Notes: generated by a model from the sequence alone, not told the origin. 64,000 nucleotides of DNA from Salsipaludibacter sp963812245 (GCA_963812245.1 CAWEUK010000002.1:992001-1056000); one strand, 5' to 3'. Shown: positions 27,453 through 38,116, counted from the first letter of the stretch. Numbers and translations are program-made.

Positions 27453-28318
27453 CTCGCGCACCTCCAGCAACCGTGAGACTCCGGCCACGGGAACACCGGG
27501 CCGTCCCGGCAGACGAACACCGGGCCGAGCTGACAATGGCCGCAGGTGCCGACGCCACACCGCATGTTGCGTTCGAGGCTGGCATGGATGTCGATGTGGC
27601 GGCGACGCCCCGAGCCAGCGCCGAGCGGGCGACGAATCGCATCATGATCTCGGGCCCGCAGGTGATGACCGTGGTGGTGTCGGGGTCGAAGGGCGCGCGG
27701 TCGACCAGCCTGGTCACGACGCCGACCGGTCCCTCCCACCCCGGGCCGGCCCGATCGACGATCGTCGCGCGTGAACAGCCGCGGGTCGTCGCACCCAGGA
27801 CTCGAGTTCCTCGCGAAAGACCAGGTCGCCGGGGGTCCGCGCCCCGACCAACAGGCACACCTCGCGATACTGGTCGCGATGTGCGAGGGCGTGCAGCACG
27901 GCGGGACGCACCGGGGCCAGCCCGATGCCGCCCGCCACGATCACGAGGTCACCGCCCACCGCCTCCTGCAGGGGCCACCGGCGCCCGTAGGGTCCGCGCA
28001 CGCCGAGGGTCCCGCCCGACCTCCGTGCGACCAAGCGCCGTTGGTGACCCAGCCGACCGAGCGGATGGTGTGGGAGACGAGGCCGGGACGGGCCGGGTCG
28101 GACGAGATCGAGATCGCCGCCTCGCCGAGGCCAATGCGTCGACAGCATGTCGAACTGGCCCGGGCGCGAAGTGCAGCGGCATGTCCGCGGAGTCGAGGTC
28201 GAGCGTGACGGTGTCGTGGGTCTCGCGACGCACGGCAGCGACGCGGACCGGGTCGTGGCACCAACTCATCGGTGGTGGGGGCCTCCGGTGCGGACAGCGA
28301 TTCCGTCGTGGTGCTCAT
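27446..28318 (-). CDS. Hydrogenase gamma subunit (FAD/NAD(P)-binding reductase), frameshifted
   Basis: Flavoprotein that links the hydrogenase to NAD(P)(H), related to the electron-transfer subunit of dihydroorotate dehydrogenase. Readable parts in order: RRETHDTVTLDLDSADMPL, SHTIRSVGWVTNG, GGDLVIVAGGIGLAPVRP, VCLLVGARTPGDLVFREEL, VITCGPEIMMRFVARSALA, and a C-terminal 2Fe-2S motif NMRCGVGTCGHCQLGPVFV with a later Cys. At least five frame changes interrupt it between 27450 and 28270. The ATG at 28318 overlaps the cyclic-nucleotide-binding gene stop (ATGA). Confidence 0.82.
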
Positions 28319-28824
28319 GGCAGCTGCACCGAGGCGAGTTGGGCCCGTGCGTGCTGGAGTCGGTCGACCAGCACCTCGCCGATCCGCCATGCCATCACTG
28401 CGGCCAGGACCGGATCGTCGGCGAAGTACCGCCGCAGCCCCGAGGAGTCGAGCGTGATCGCCGTCACGGCGGCTGACGGCCCTGGCATCCAGATGCCAGG
28501 TGTAGGGCGGGTACAGCCACGACCAGCCCAGGGCGTCACCGCCGTGGATGGTCTCGAGGACGAGGGGCTCGTGGCTGGCCCCGGCGATCTCCAGCGCGAC
28601 TGTGCCCTCAGTGACGAGGTAGAGGGTCTCGGCGGGCTGGCCGTGCCGGAACACGTAGGTCCCGGCGCCGAACCGGACCATGCCCATCAGCGACGTCATC
28701 CGCTCGAGATGCGTGGCATCGAGGTCCTCCATGAACGGGTGCGCTGCCAGCGTGGCCATGAGGTCGTGGTCACCGGACTCCAGCACCGGCGTGTCCGTGT
28801 GGGGTGTGCGGGCGTCGTCGGTCG

Positions 28825-28828
<4 letters not shown>
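28315..28828 (-). CDS. Cyclic-nucleotide-binding domain protein in hydrogenase operon, frameshifted
   Basis: A protein of about 170 residues consisting of a Crp-like cNMP-binding beta-roll without a visible DNA-binding HTH. HPFMEDLDATHLERMTSLMG, GTYVFRHGQPAETLYLVTEG and LETIHGGDALGWSWLYPPY match the fold; one shift near 28480 leads to the C-terminal helix (FADDPVLAAVMAWRIGEVL) and stop. The canonical phosphate-binding Arg is not obvious at the expected place. It is wedged between beta and gamma genes with ATGA overlaps on both sides. Similar genes accompany actinobacterial group 3b hydrogenases (recalled), where the role is unclear. Confidence 0.8.
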
Positions 28829-30066
<1,238 letters not shown>

Positions 30067-30527
30067 GATCGCCTCCCGGTCGGGACCGAATCTATGGTTC
30101 CCCGATGACCCCGAGAAGTGCCGAACGGCCCCGCACGGTCGGGTCCCCCGGGGCCGTCATCCCGTGTCAGGGCGGGCCGCGGTCCGGGTCGGCGGGTGCC
30201 GCCGAGGTGCATGACGGCGTGCGGGTGCCGGTCGGCAGATGGGGTGGCCGCGTGAGCTGCCATGCGGGCGTCGTGGTGTCGAACAGGGCGTCCATGTGGG
30301 TGGTGAGGATGACGGCCGGACGATTCGAGGATCGGGCGGTGGAGTCGTTCGCGGCACGGCGCAGGGGGGCCAGCGTGTCGTTGTCCCAGCCCTGGCCTGC
30401 AGTTGTTCGAAGGTGCACTCAGCGCGCTGCCCGGCCGAGTCCATCCAGACCAGCGCGCACCAATGGATGGCTGGATCGCAGTGAACGTGTGGCCTCGACC
30501 AGCATCGCACGCTGCGTGCCGTCGGTT
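30067..30527. other. Region upstream of the hydrogenase operon
   Basis: Should contain the hydrogenase promoter, near 30070-30120, but I could not assign -10 and -35 elements. One small open frame (30167-30418) is listed separately. Otherwise nothing recognisable. Confidence 0.4.
30167..30418 (-). CDS. Possible small hypothetical protein
   Basis: An 83-residue open frame from a GTG (protein begins MHLRTTAGQGWDNDTLAPL and includes PAVILTTHMDALFDTTT). Third codon positions are mostly G or C, as in real genes here, but there is no convincing ribosome-binding site and no recognised family. It may equally be chance. Confidence 0.25.
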   Translation of the reverse strand: MHLRTTAGQGWDNDTLAPLRRAANDSTARSSNRPAVILTTHMDALFDTTTPAWQLTRPPHLPTGTRTPSCTSAAPADPDRGPP

Positions 30528-31703
30528 TCAGGTGCTTTGGGGCTGGGGCCGTCGGAAGGGCAGGCCCGACCAGCGATCGACCACCCGGGCCAGGACAGGT
30601 CCCGCGGTCGCGGTCAGCAACACGTAGCCGGCTGCGATCGCCGACAGGCGTGCACTTCCTCCGGCCGTGACGCCCAGGCCGGCGATGATGATGGAGAACT
30701 CGCCCCGCGCGCTCAGCAGCGCCGTGGCTCGCCATCGCCCACGCTTCCCGATGCCGGCACGGTGACCGCCGATCCACGCCACCGCGCCCTTGGTCGCCAT
30801 CGTGACCGCGCCCAGCGCGAGCACGGGGACCACGACTGCCGGCAGGACCGAGGGATCGGTGGAGAGCCCGAAGAACACGAAGAACACCGCTGCGAACAGG
30901 TCGCGCAGTGGGGTCAGCAGCGTCTCGGCGCGATGGGCGGCCGGGCCGGAGATCGCGATCCCGACCAGGAAGGCCCCCACGGCGGCAGACACGTGGATCA
31001 ACTCGGCAAGGGCGGCGACGACCAGGGCCGTGCCAAGGATGGTGAGCAGGTTGACCTCGTCGGATTCGGAGAAGGCTGCCGCGCTGACTCGTTCGCCGTG
31101 GCGAACCGACAGGTAGAGGGTCAGGCTGACGGCACCCAGCGCCACGACCACCGAGACCATCGCGCTGGTGAGGCTGCCCCCCAGCGCGATCGCGCCGAGC
31201 ACTGGCAGGATGACGGCCATCGCCAGGTCCTCGAAGACCAGCACCGTCAGGACCACCGGCGTTTCCCGGTTCCCGGTCCATCCCAGGTCCCCCAACACCT
31301 TTGCGACCACGCCGGACGACGAGATGTAGGTGACACCACCCAGGAACAGCGACGGCACGACTCCCAGGTCGAGCAGGAGCCCGGCGATGAACCCGGGGGT
31401 GAAGTTCAACGCCAGGTCGGCCAGCCCCACGGGAGTGGCCCGCCGCAGGTTGTCGGTCAGTTCGCGCCCCGAGTACTCCAGTCCGAGCATCAACAGCAGC
31501 AGGATCACGCCCAACTCGGCACCGGTCTCCACGAACTCCTCGGAGATGTCGAGTGGGAGCAGGCCACCCTCCCCGAACGCCAGGCCGGCGGCGAGGTAGA
31601 GCGGGATGGGCGAGATGGACAGGCGACCTGCCAACCTCGCCATGAACGCCAACAGCGTCAGGACACCGCCCACCTCGAGCAGGATCTGGACGGTGTGGTC
31701 CAC
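30528..31703 (-). CDS. CPA2-family cation:proton antiporter (KhtU-like)
   Basis: Membrane antiporter of 391 residues with about 12 helices, probably K+/H+ or Na+/H+ exchange. LEVGGVLTLLAFMARLAGR starts the first helix; SSSGVVAKVLGDLGW and FEDLAMAVILPVL are typical of the transporter core; ALLSARGEFSIIIAGLGV is near the end. No RCK domain is fused; instead a separate TrkA-C protein gene lies directly upstream, one base apart. This pairing and sizes match KhtTU of Bacillus. The start is the GTG at 31703. Confidence 0.85.
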   Translation of the reverse strand: MDHTVQILLEVGGVLTLLAFMARLAGRLSISPIPLYLAAGLAFGEGGLLPLDISEEFVETGAELGVILLLLMLGLEYSGRELTDNLRRATPVGLADLALNFTPGFIAGLLLDLGVVPSLFLGGVTYISSSGVVAKVLGDLGWTGNRETPVVLTVLVFEDLAMAVILPVLGAIALGGSLTSAMVSVVVALGAVSLTLYLSVRHGERVSAAAFSESDEVNLLTILGTALVVAALAELIHVSAAVGAFLVGIAISGPAAHRAETLLTPLRDLFAAVFFVFFGLSTDPSVLPAVVVPVLALGAVTMATKGAVAWIGGHRAGIGKRGRWRATALLSARGEFSIIIAGLGVTAGGSARLSAIAAGYVLLTATAGPVLARVVDRWSGLPFRRPQPQST

Positions 31704-31704
31704 G

Positions 31705-32190
31705 TCAGCGAGGTTCGAGCAGGACGCGCACCGCTTCGACCCCGTCGGTCGTGCCCGCCACCACCAGCGTGTCGTCTGCCGCGATCACGAAGTCGGGTTC
31801 GGGCGCCGGCACGGCTCCGGACGTTCGCAGGACCGCCACGATGCTGGCGCCCGTGTTCGTCCGGATGGCGAGGTCGGCGATCGACCGGCCCACCGTCGGT
31901 GACTCGGCGGCGACGTCGAGCCATTCGAAGACCAGGCCCTCGACCTCGTAGGTCCTCGCCTTGGCGTTCTCCTCGATGGACAGGACGCCAAGCGCCTCCA
32001 CCAGGCTGTGGGCCTCGTCCTCGGTGAGTCGGACGTTCAGTTGGGTGCTGTCGGGATCGTCGGGCCCGCACACGAACACCTCGCGGCGACCGTTGTGGTG
32101 CTGGACCACCCCCATCCGGCGACCTTCTCCGGTCACGAACTCGACGCGCTCACCGATTCCGGGCAGGTGGGTTTCCTGGATGTGACCCAC
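31705..32190 (-). CDS. KhtT-like TrkA-C regulatory subunit of the antiporter
   Basis: Cytoplasmic gating subunit, 161 residues, close to the 165 of KhtT. The N-terminal half has ETHLPGIGERVEFVTGEGRR and VVQHHNGRREVFVCGPDD; the C-terminal RCK_C domain (about residues 75-160) has TVGRSIADLAIRTNTGASIV and DDTLVVAGTTDGVEAVRVLL. The GTG at 32190 was chosen because homologues start close to this point. It is coupled to the antiporter gene and would respond to a small ligand such as a dinucleotide. Confidence 0.85.
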   Translation of the reverse strand: MGHIQETHLPGIGERVEFVTGEGRRMGVVQHHNGRREVFVCGPDDPDSTQLNVRLTEDEAHSLVEALGVLSIEENAKARTYEVEGLVFEWLDVAAESPTVGRSIADLAIRTNTGASIVAVLRTSGAVPAPEPDFVIAADDTLVVAGTTDGVEAVRVLLEPR

Positions 32191-32294
32191 GGTTGGCTCC
32201 AGTGCTGTTCGATGGACGAGACTGTAGCCACACCACCGCGGGCGCCTCGGCGGAGGCCCCTGGATCCGTCGACCGCGACTCGGAAGCCACCACC

Positions 32295-32723
32295 ATGCCC
32301 TCCAGCGACCACAGCTACCACGTCCACGCCGAGTCGATCCTGGGTGGGGCTGCCACGGCGTACGCCAAGGGCCGGGAGATTCCCTTCGACGCAGCGGCGG
32401 GACAGGGCGACAGCCTGCCTGGTCCTGCAGACCTGCTGACGGCCGCCTTCGCGGCCTGCGCACTCAAGAACGTCGAACGCTTCTCCTCGTTGCTGCCGTT
32501 TCGATACGAGCGTGCCTCGATCGACGTCACCGCCGAGCGGCAGGACTCGCCGCCGCGGATCATCTCCGTGCGCTACGTGCTTGCGGTGACCTCCGACGAA
32601 CCGCCGCGTCGTGTCGAATTGCTCCACGACAACCTCCGTCGCTTCGGCACGATCTACAACACCCTTGCCGCGGTCGCCGACGTGGATGGCGAGATCAGGG
32701 TGGTCCCGCCCACCCACCAGTGA
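32295..32723 (+). CDS. OsmC-family protein
   Basis: A 142-residue OsmC/Ohr-like protein, a family that includes thiol-dependent peroxidases. GGAATAYAKGREIPFDAAAG and GPADLLTAAFAACALKNVERF match the family, with one Cys at the end of the central helix (AACALKN). A second catalytic Cys is not evident, so a peroxidase role is unproven. I start at the ATG at 32295; the open frame extends to 32193 but would overlap the divergent antiporter promoter. Confidence 0.8.
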   Translation: MPSSDHSYHVHAESILGGAATAYAKGREIPFDAAAGQGDSLPGPADLLTAAFAACALKNVERFSSLLPFRYERASIDVTAERQDSPPRIISVRYVLAVTSDEPPRRVELLHDNLRRFGTIYNTLAAVADVDGEIRVVPPTHQ

Positions 32724-32850
32724 CCCGGTCGCGCAGGCGCCTCGGCAACGTGGGGGACCGGGGCAGGCGCCGTTCGAACTCGGCCACGGCCGCGAACACG
32801 TGGAAGACAAGTCGCCCGCCGAGGTGGAGGTGTGGGAGGGGTGTCGGTGG

Positions 32851-34440
32851 TCACCGTGGCCCCTCCGGCGTGGTTGCCGGCAGCACCGTGTCGGTGATGT
32901 AGGCCACGAACTCGTCGGGTTGTTCGAACAGCGGCCGGTGGCCGGACGTGTCCAGGGTGGCCAGGTCCTTGGTCGGGGCATCGATCATCGGATACCAGTC
33001 GGCGAACAGTTCGGCCCTGCCGCGTGCTTCGTGGGCGCCCTGGACGAAGAACATCGGCACGTCGAAGGTGGTGGCCGTGTCGCGGAAGTCGATGTCCTGC
33101 AGCTGGGGGTACAGGACGCTGTAGGTGTCGACGAACGCCGCCATCAGGTGGAGCTGGTCCAACAGGGTGTACTCGCCCACGATGAAGTTTTCGGACCAGC
33201 CGCCCTCGCCTTCGGAGTTGCGGCTGTGGTCGTAGGGGTAGACCTGCGGGTAGCCCAGGACGGTCTCGTAGTTGAGCATGTCGGTGTAGGGCGGGGGACC
33301 GATGTCGATCAGTTGCGCGGCGAGGTCGTCGCGACCGGTGTCGCGTGCCCAGGTCACCGTGTCGGCGTACATGAGTTCGTCGGTGGCGAGTTGGTCGACC
33401 ATCTGGCCGGTTCCGACGTACCCGCTGTACAACTCCGGCGCCTGTTGCACGGCGAGCACGCCCACGGTGGTGCCCCAGGACTGACCGGCCAGCAGGATGC
33501 GGTCCTGACCAAACCGCTCACGCACGTGGTTGGTGACCGCGAGCGTGTCGGCGACGGAACTGGCCAGGGTCAGGGTGTCGGTGGGGTCCAGGGCGTCATA
33601 GGACGTCCCGGTGCCGCGCTGGTCCCACGTGACGACGGTGACGTGGCGTTCGAGATCGGGCAGGTGGTTGCGCATCGCGCCGAACTCGGACCCGCCCGGA
33701 CCACCAGCCAGGAACAGCATGACCGGATTGTCGACATCGTGACCGCGGATCATCAACCCGTGCTCGTGGCCGTTGACCTCGATGGTGGTCAGTTCGGCGA
33801 TGCTGTCGGGCATCGCCGTGCCGTCGGGCGCGGTGATCGCCGCGGTGGACGCTGGCCGGACGAGCCCTGCAACCAGCGCCAGCAGTGCGACCGCGGCCAG
33901 GCCGGCACCGACACGGCCGGCGGTGACACGCCGCGGAGATCGGACCCCGGCCTGGCGTCGGGCAAGGCCGGCGCCCACTGCTGCGCCCAGCGCCATCGGC
34001 ACCAGCGCCAGCAGACCGTGCACGACCCGTCCGGACACCAACACGTAGATCCCGTAGGTGCTGGTCCGGATCGCGTCCACGGTCGGCCCGACCACGGCGA
34101 GACGGGCGAGTTCCACGACGACGGCAAAGACCGCCGGTGCCGCAACGATGGTCCACCGCGACCGCCACGCCCACCCGGCCAGGCCACCCGCGGCCAGGGC
34201 GACCACGATCGACAGCAGCGCCTCCGACGTGGTCTGGGGTCCGCGTGGCGTCCACGTGACCACAGCCAGCGCCCACCCGACCACGACCAGGACAGAGGTT
34301 GCCCGCAGCAGCGCGTGTGGATCCCGCCACCGTGACCCTGTCGGCAGGGGTGCAGTCTGTCGATCGCCGGGGGCTGGCGCGTCGGGCTTCGCCGACGTTG
34401 CGGCGGAGGTTTGGGGGTTCGTGGTGGTGTCGGTGGTCAT
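32851..34440 (-). CDS. Alpha/beta hydrolase (proline iminopeptidase-like) with N-terminal membrane domain
   Basis: A 529-residue protein with about five helices in its first 220 residues, then an extracytoplasmic alpha/beta hydrolase. MLFLAGGPGGSEFGAMRNHL is the oxyanion-hole motif, VVTWDQRGTGTSYDALD follows, the nucleophile elbow is LLAGQSWGTTVGVL (GQSWG), and the catalytic His is in DTSGHRPLFEQPDEF. Likely a membrane-tethered peptidase or esterase. The ATG at 34440 has AGAAAGGAA about ten bases upstream. As assembled the frame also runs in from the preceding gene, which I attribute to an indel there. Confidence 0.85.
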   Translation of the reverse strand: MTTDTTTNPQTSAATSAKPDAPAPGDRQTAPLPTGSRWRDPHALLRATSVLVVVGWALAVVTWTPRGPQTTSEALLSIVVALAAGGLAGWAWRSRWTIVAAPAVFAVVVELARLAVVGPTVDAIRTSTYGIYVLVSGRVVHGLLALVPMALGAAVGAGLARRQAGVRSPRRVTAGRVGAGLAAVALLALVAGLVRPASTAAITAPDGTAMPDSIAELTTIEVNGHEHGLMIRGHDVDNPVMLFLAGGPGGSEFGAMRNHLPDLERHVTVVTWDQRGTGTSYDALDPTDTLTLASSVADTLAVTNHVRERFGQDRILLAGQSWGTTVGVLAVQQAPELYSGYVGTGQMVDQLATDELMYADTVTWARDTGRDDLAAQLIDIGPPPYTDMLNYETVLGYPQVYPYDHSRNSEGEGGWSENFIVGEYTLLDQLHLMAAFVDTYSVLYPQLQDIDFRDTATTFDVPMFFVQGAHEARGRAELFADWYPMIDAPTKDLATLDTSGHRPLFEQPDEFVAYITDTVLPATTPEGPR

Positions 34441-34465
34441 GGCGACCACGTTCCTTTCTGGTGTC

Positions 34466-35964
34466 TCAGGCGTCGAGGTGTGCGGGTTCAGGTGCCGGTG
34501 TCCCCGCCGCATGGGGTGTCGCCGCCGCATGGGGGCGCGCGTGGTGGGCGGGTCGGGTCGGGGTTCGCTGCCGCCTTGGTCGAGCCGGAAGGGGGGGTAC
34601 TGGTCGGTCATGAGGGCGGCGTAGGCGATCACGCGGAACACCCACCGGTTGAGTCCCACGATGAGGTCGAACAGCAGCCGCGAGTAGGAGCCGGTGAACA
34701 GCAGGACGAATCCGGCGACCAGGACGAGCAGGCCGAGGATGCCGGCGCCGCCGGTGGGGTCGAAGCCCAGGGAGTTGCCCTCGGCGGGGAACCACCTGAC
34801 CGTCCCGATCAGCAAGGCGACGACCAGGTACTGCGGCAGGGCCAGCAGCCACCACTTGACCAGGACCAGCCCACGCGACAGGCGGCTGGGGTAGGCGACG
34901 TCGAGGCTGGCGGGGAAGTCGGGATCCGGTGCCAGGCTGAACGGCGGGTAGCGGTCGGTGCCGATGCCGCCAGTGGTGGCGTAGTAGGACACCCGCCAGC
35001 TCCACCGCAACACACCAACGTTGAAGTCGAAGATCCCCCTCGGGTAGGACCCGGTGAACAGGATCGACACGCCGGCGACCACGGTCAGGACCACGAAGGC
35101 CATCCACAGCACGGCAAGGACGATGAAGTGGGGGATCGCCAGTGCCCACTTCACCAGCCATTGCCAGCGTGACAGGTCAGGGTCCAGGTGTGCTTCCAGC
35201 GACAGCGGATGTGTCGGCGACAGGCCCGACGGGGCCGCCGTGGCCATGGCCGTCGGCTCGGCTGGGGCGGGCGCCTGCGAATCGCGCTCGGGGTCGGGTT
35301 TCTGTGGTCCGGTCGCACCGAACACGATGAGTCCCACCGCCGCGGCAAGGACCAGCACACCCAGGCCAACCAGCGCCAGCCCGAGCGGCAGCAGGAACCC
35401 GGATCGCAGCCCCACCTGCACGTCTGCGACGACGCCGGGTGATCCATCCGCGTTCATGACCACGACCACCCAGTCGCCGTCCGCCAGGGTCCACGTCAGG
35501 TCATCGGCACCAGCGCTGCTGGAGGTGGATGCCACCCAGAACGGCTGATCGGCCGGCGTGTCCGCGCCGTCCGTTCCCGGGCTGGTGCGGTAGGTGACGT
35601 CTCCCGTCGCAACGCCGACGTCGGCGATCTGGTCGTGCGACACTCCCGACAGCCAGCCGTCGATCTCGTTGGCTGGGGCGATGCCCACGAACACGTCACC
35701 GGCGGCGTCAACGACCTCCAAACGGACATCTGGTTCGAGCGCGTCGAGCACCCAGGCCGGCGTGTCGGCATCGATGTGGTAGGTCACGTCGTCGGTGGTG
35801 ATCGCCGCCGTCGGCGAATCCAGCGCCACCGTGGTGGTCGCATACCCGTCAGCGTCACGCTGGGTGGCCACCATGGCCATGGCTCCCCCGCCAAACACCA
35901 TGCCGACACCCGGCGCGACAAGCACGAATCCAATGATCAGGGCAACGATCCGTCCGGGTCGCAT
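34466..35964 (-). CDS. DUF4389 domain membrane protein, frameshifted near its end
   Basis: A protein of about 500 residues: a helix at the N-terminus, an extracytoplasmic beta-rich segment to about residue 165, a helix, then two DUF4389 domains, each with helix pairs and the repeated ending YPPFSLAPDPDFPASLDVAY and TDQYPPFRLDQ. GSYPRGIFDFNVGVLRW and GSYSRLLFDLIVGLNRW are the paired domain motifs. Function unknown. GAGGAGG precedes the ATG at 35964. In the alternate frame the gene ends ...APEPAHLDA with a TGA at 34466, just before the next gene's ribosome-binding site; in the assembled frame no stop exists, giving a false fusion. Confidence 0.8.
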
Positions 35965-36160
35965 GACGTCCTCCTCGACGACAACCATGGCCCGATTGTG
36001 GCTGCTGTCGGGTCGAAGCGAACGTGGCGCCCGGCCCCCTTTCTGGGTGGTGAAGTGCCCGGTTCGGCTGCCCGAAGGACTCCACACAGGACCGCCGGGT
36101 GGCGCCGTGAACAGTGACAGGTGGCAGTGGTCGGATGATCCGGCTCGCGAGACAATCTGA

Positions 36161-36194
36161 CCCGGCACACCATCCAACCCGGCACACCATCCAA
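36161..36194. repeat. Perfect 17-bp tandem duplication upstream of an ABC transporter
   Basis: CCCGGCACACCATCCAA occurs twice in direct succession (36161-36177, 36178-36194), between the divergent DUF4389 and ABC ATPase genes, about 50 bases before the ATPase GTG. Could be a pair of operator half-sites or a replication-slippage duplication. Confidence 0.8.
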
Positions 36195-36245
36195 CGGACG
36201 CTGCCACCGCAGTCACCTTCGGACTGTGCGACTGAAGGGACCGTC

Positions 36246-37139
36246 GTGACCACCATCAGTGTCAGCCACCTCACCAAGCGATTCGGGCCGACCCTCGCCG
36301 TCGACGACCTGTCGTTTCATGTGCGGCCGGGCGTGGTCACGGGCTTCTTGGGCCCCAACGGTGCCGGCAAGTCCACGACCATGCGGATGCTGCTGGGCCT
36401 GGTCCGACCCACATCTGGCGACGCGGTCATCGGTGGCGTTCCATACGCCGACTTGCCCGACCCGCCCGGAACCGTGGGTGCGCTGTTGGAAGCCGATGCG
36501 TTTCATCCGGCCCGCAGTGGGCGCGCACACTTGGAGATCCTGGCGGCCGCCTCAGGACGACCGCGCCAGCGCGTCGACGAAGTGCTGGACACGGTGGGTT
36601 TGGTGGACGCGGCAGATCGAGCCGCCGGTGGGTACAGCCTGGGGATGCGCCAGCGGTTGGGGATCGCCGGTGCGCTGTTGGCGGATCCCGACGTGTTGAT
36701 CCTGGACGAACCGGCCAACGGCCTGGACCCCCAGGGAGTCCGAGGGCTGCGCGGGCTGCTGCGTGATCGTGCCCGCGACGGCGCCTGTGTGCTGGTCTCG
36801 AGCCACCAGCTGGCCGAGATGGCGTTGATCGCGGATGAGGTCATCGTGATTCGCGAGGGCGCGCTGATCACCCACGATCGGGTTGACGCCCTCACCACTG
36901 AGCACAACCGGGCACTGTCCGTGCGCAGTCCCGAGGCCGATCGGCTCTCGGTGCTGATGCAGCAGGCGGGCGGGCGGGTTCACGCCGACGGCGGCGGCAG
37001 CCCGGATCGGCTCGTGGTCGAAGACCTCGATGCGCCGACGGTGGCACGACTGGCCCTGGATGCGCGCATCGAAGTCCACGAACTGGCCGAACACACCCAC
37101 TCCCTCGAGGATGTCTTCCTCGACCTGACCGCCGCCTGA
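36246..37139 (+). CDS. ABC transporter ATP-binding protein (exporter type)
   Basis: A 297-residue ATPase. Walker A FLGPNGAGKSTTMRMLLGLV, signature YSLGMRQRLGIAGALLADP, Walker B VLILDEPANGLDPQG and the switch His in LVSSHQLAEMALI are all present. The C-terminal 80 residues resemble the regulatory tail of bacitracin/Nod-type export ATPases. Start chosen at the GTG at 36246 (VTTISVSHLTKRFG), behind AAGGGA; the open frame continues upstream but reads repeat DNA. Coupled with the permease 14 bases downstream. Confidence 0.9.
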   Translation: MTTISVSHLTKRFGPTLAVDDLSFHVRPGVVTGFLGPNGAGKSTTMRMLLGLVRPTSGDAVIGGVPYADLPDPPGTVGALLEADAFHPARSGRAHLEILAAASGRPRQRVDEVLDTVGLVDAADRAAGGYSLGMRQRLGIAGALLADPDVLILDEPANGLDPQGVRGLRGLLRDRARDGACVLVSSHQLAEMALIADEVIVIREGALITHDRVDALTTEHNRALSVRSPEADRLSVLMQQAGGRVHADGGGSPDRLVVEDLDAPTVARLALDARIEVHELAEHTHSLEDVFLDLTAA

Positions 37140-37153
37140 CGACTGGAAGACCC

Positions 37154-37900
37154 ATGCGTCGCCAACTCCACGCCGAATTTCTCAAGCTCCGCTCTGTTCG
37201 GACGACATGGCTGTTCCTGGCCGTCACTGCCGCCGTCGTTGCGCTCGCGGTCATCGCCCAGGCCGTCACCGCCAGTGGTGGTGACGATCTCCCGCCCCTG
37301 TCCGACCCGGAAACCCAGTTGATGTTGTTCCAGTCGGCGTCTGGCCTTGCCCCCGTGATCGCGGTCCTGCTCGGAACACTCGGGCTGGCCACCGAGGTAC
37401 GCCATCACACCTTGGCGTCGACCTTCCTGGCCGAACCGCGGCGGACACGCGTGCTGGCCGCAAAGTCAGTGGCCACGTTCACCCTGGGCGCGGTGTTGGG
37501 GCTGGTCGCCGCCGCGACAGCCGTCATCGGAAGCTGGCTGGTGCTGGTGGCGACATCCAACGACGTCGTGGCGGACACCGACCGGATCGTGGCGTCGGTG
37601 GCGGGCACGATGTTCGCGGCCGCGCTGGCAGCCCTGCTCGGACTGGGCATCGGCGGGATCGTCCGCAACCAGGCTGCTGCGATCGGGGCTGCACTGATCG
37701 TGATGCTGGCGGTGGAACCCCTGTTGGGAGCCTTCGTGCCCAGCTTCGCCGCGTGGCTGCCATCGGCCATCGCGTCGCGGATCGCGGGCGCAGCCCCGCA
37801 GGCCGACCCGGGTCTTGTGGCCTCAGCCGGCCTGTACGGCGCGTACGTCGCCGCTGCGCTGGGGGCGGCAGCGGTGATGGTCCGCCGCGCGGACGTGTAA
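37154..37900 (+). CDS. ABC-2-type transporter permease
   Basis: A 248-residue membrane protein with six helices, starting MRRQLHAEFLKLRSVRTTW, which is typical of ABC-2 permeases partnering such ATPases. GLATEVRHHTLASTFLAEPR is the conserved coupling segment after the second helix. With the ATPase it forms a complete export system, possibly for peptide antibiotics or lipids; the cargo is unknown. Confidence 0.88.
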   Translation: MRRQLHAEFLKLRSVRTTWLFLAVTAAVVALAVIAQAVTASGGDDLPPLSDPETQLMLFQSASGLAPVIAVLLGTLGLATEVRHHTLASTFLAEPRRTRVLAAKSVATFTLGAVLGLVAAATAVIGSWLVLVATSNDVVADTDRIVASVAGTMFAAALAALLGLGIGGIVRNQAAAIGAALIVMLAVEPLLGAFVPSFAAWLPSAIASRIAGAAPQADPGLVASAGLYGAYVAAALGAAAVMVRRADV

Positions 37901-37918
37901 CAGGCCACGGAGGGCATC

Positions 37919-38116
37919 ATGGCCAAGGCATCGAGGTCCGGACCCATCGTGGTCACCGGTGCCACCGGTCGCGTCGGACAGGCACTGCAGTCGCGGCTTG
38001 CTGCAGTGCCCAACCATCGCGTCACCCGGCCGGCCCCCGGCCGCCTGAACCCGGCTCATCGACGGATGGCATCGAGGTCTGAGACCTGCTGTCGTTCCCG
38101 GCGGTCCTGCCTGTGA
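37919..38116 (+). pseudogene. Truncated NAD(P)-binding (NmrA/epimerase-like) gene fragment
   Basis: Begins MAKASRSGPIVVTGATGRVGQ, a Rossmann dinucleotide-binding start with TGATGRVG, but the similarity ends after about 32 residues (QALQSRLAAVPN) and the frame then reads unrelated sequence to a stop at 38116, overlapping the end of the convergent gene. Probably the remains of an oxidoreductase gene cut by a deletion. Confidence 0.6.
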
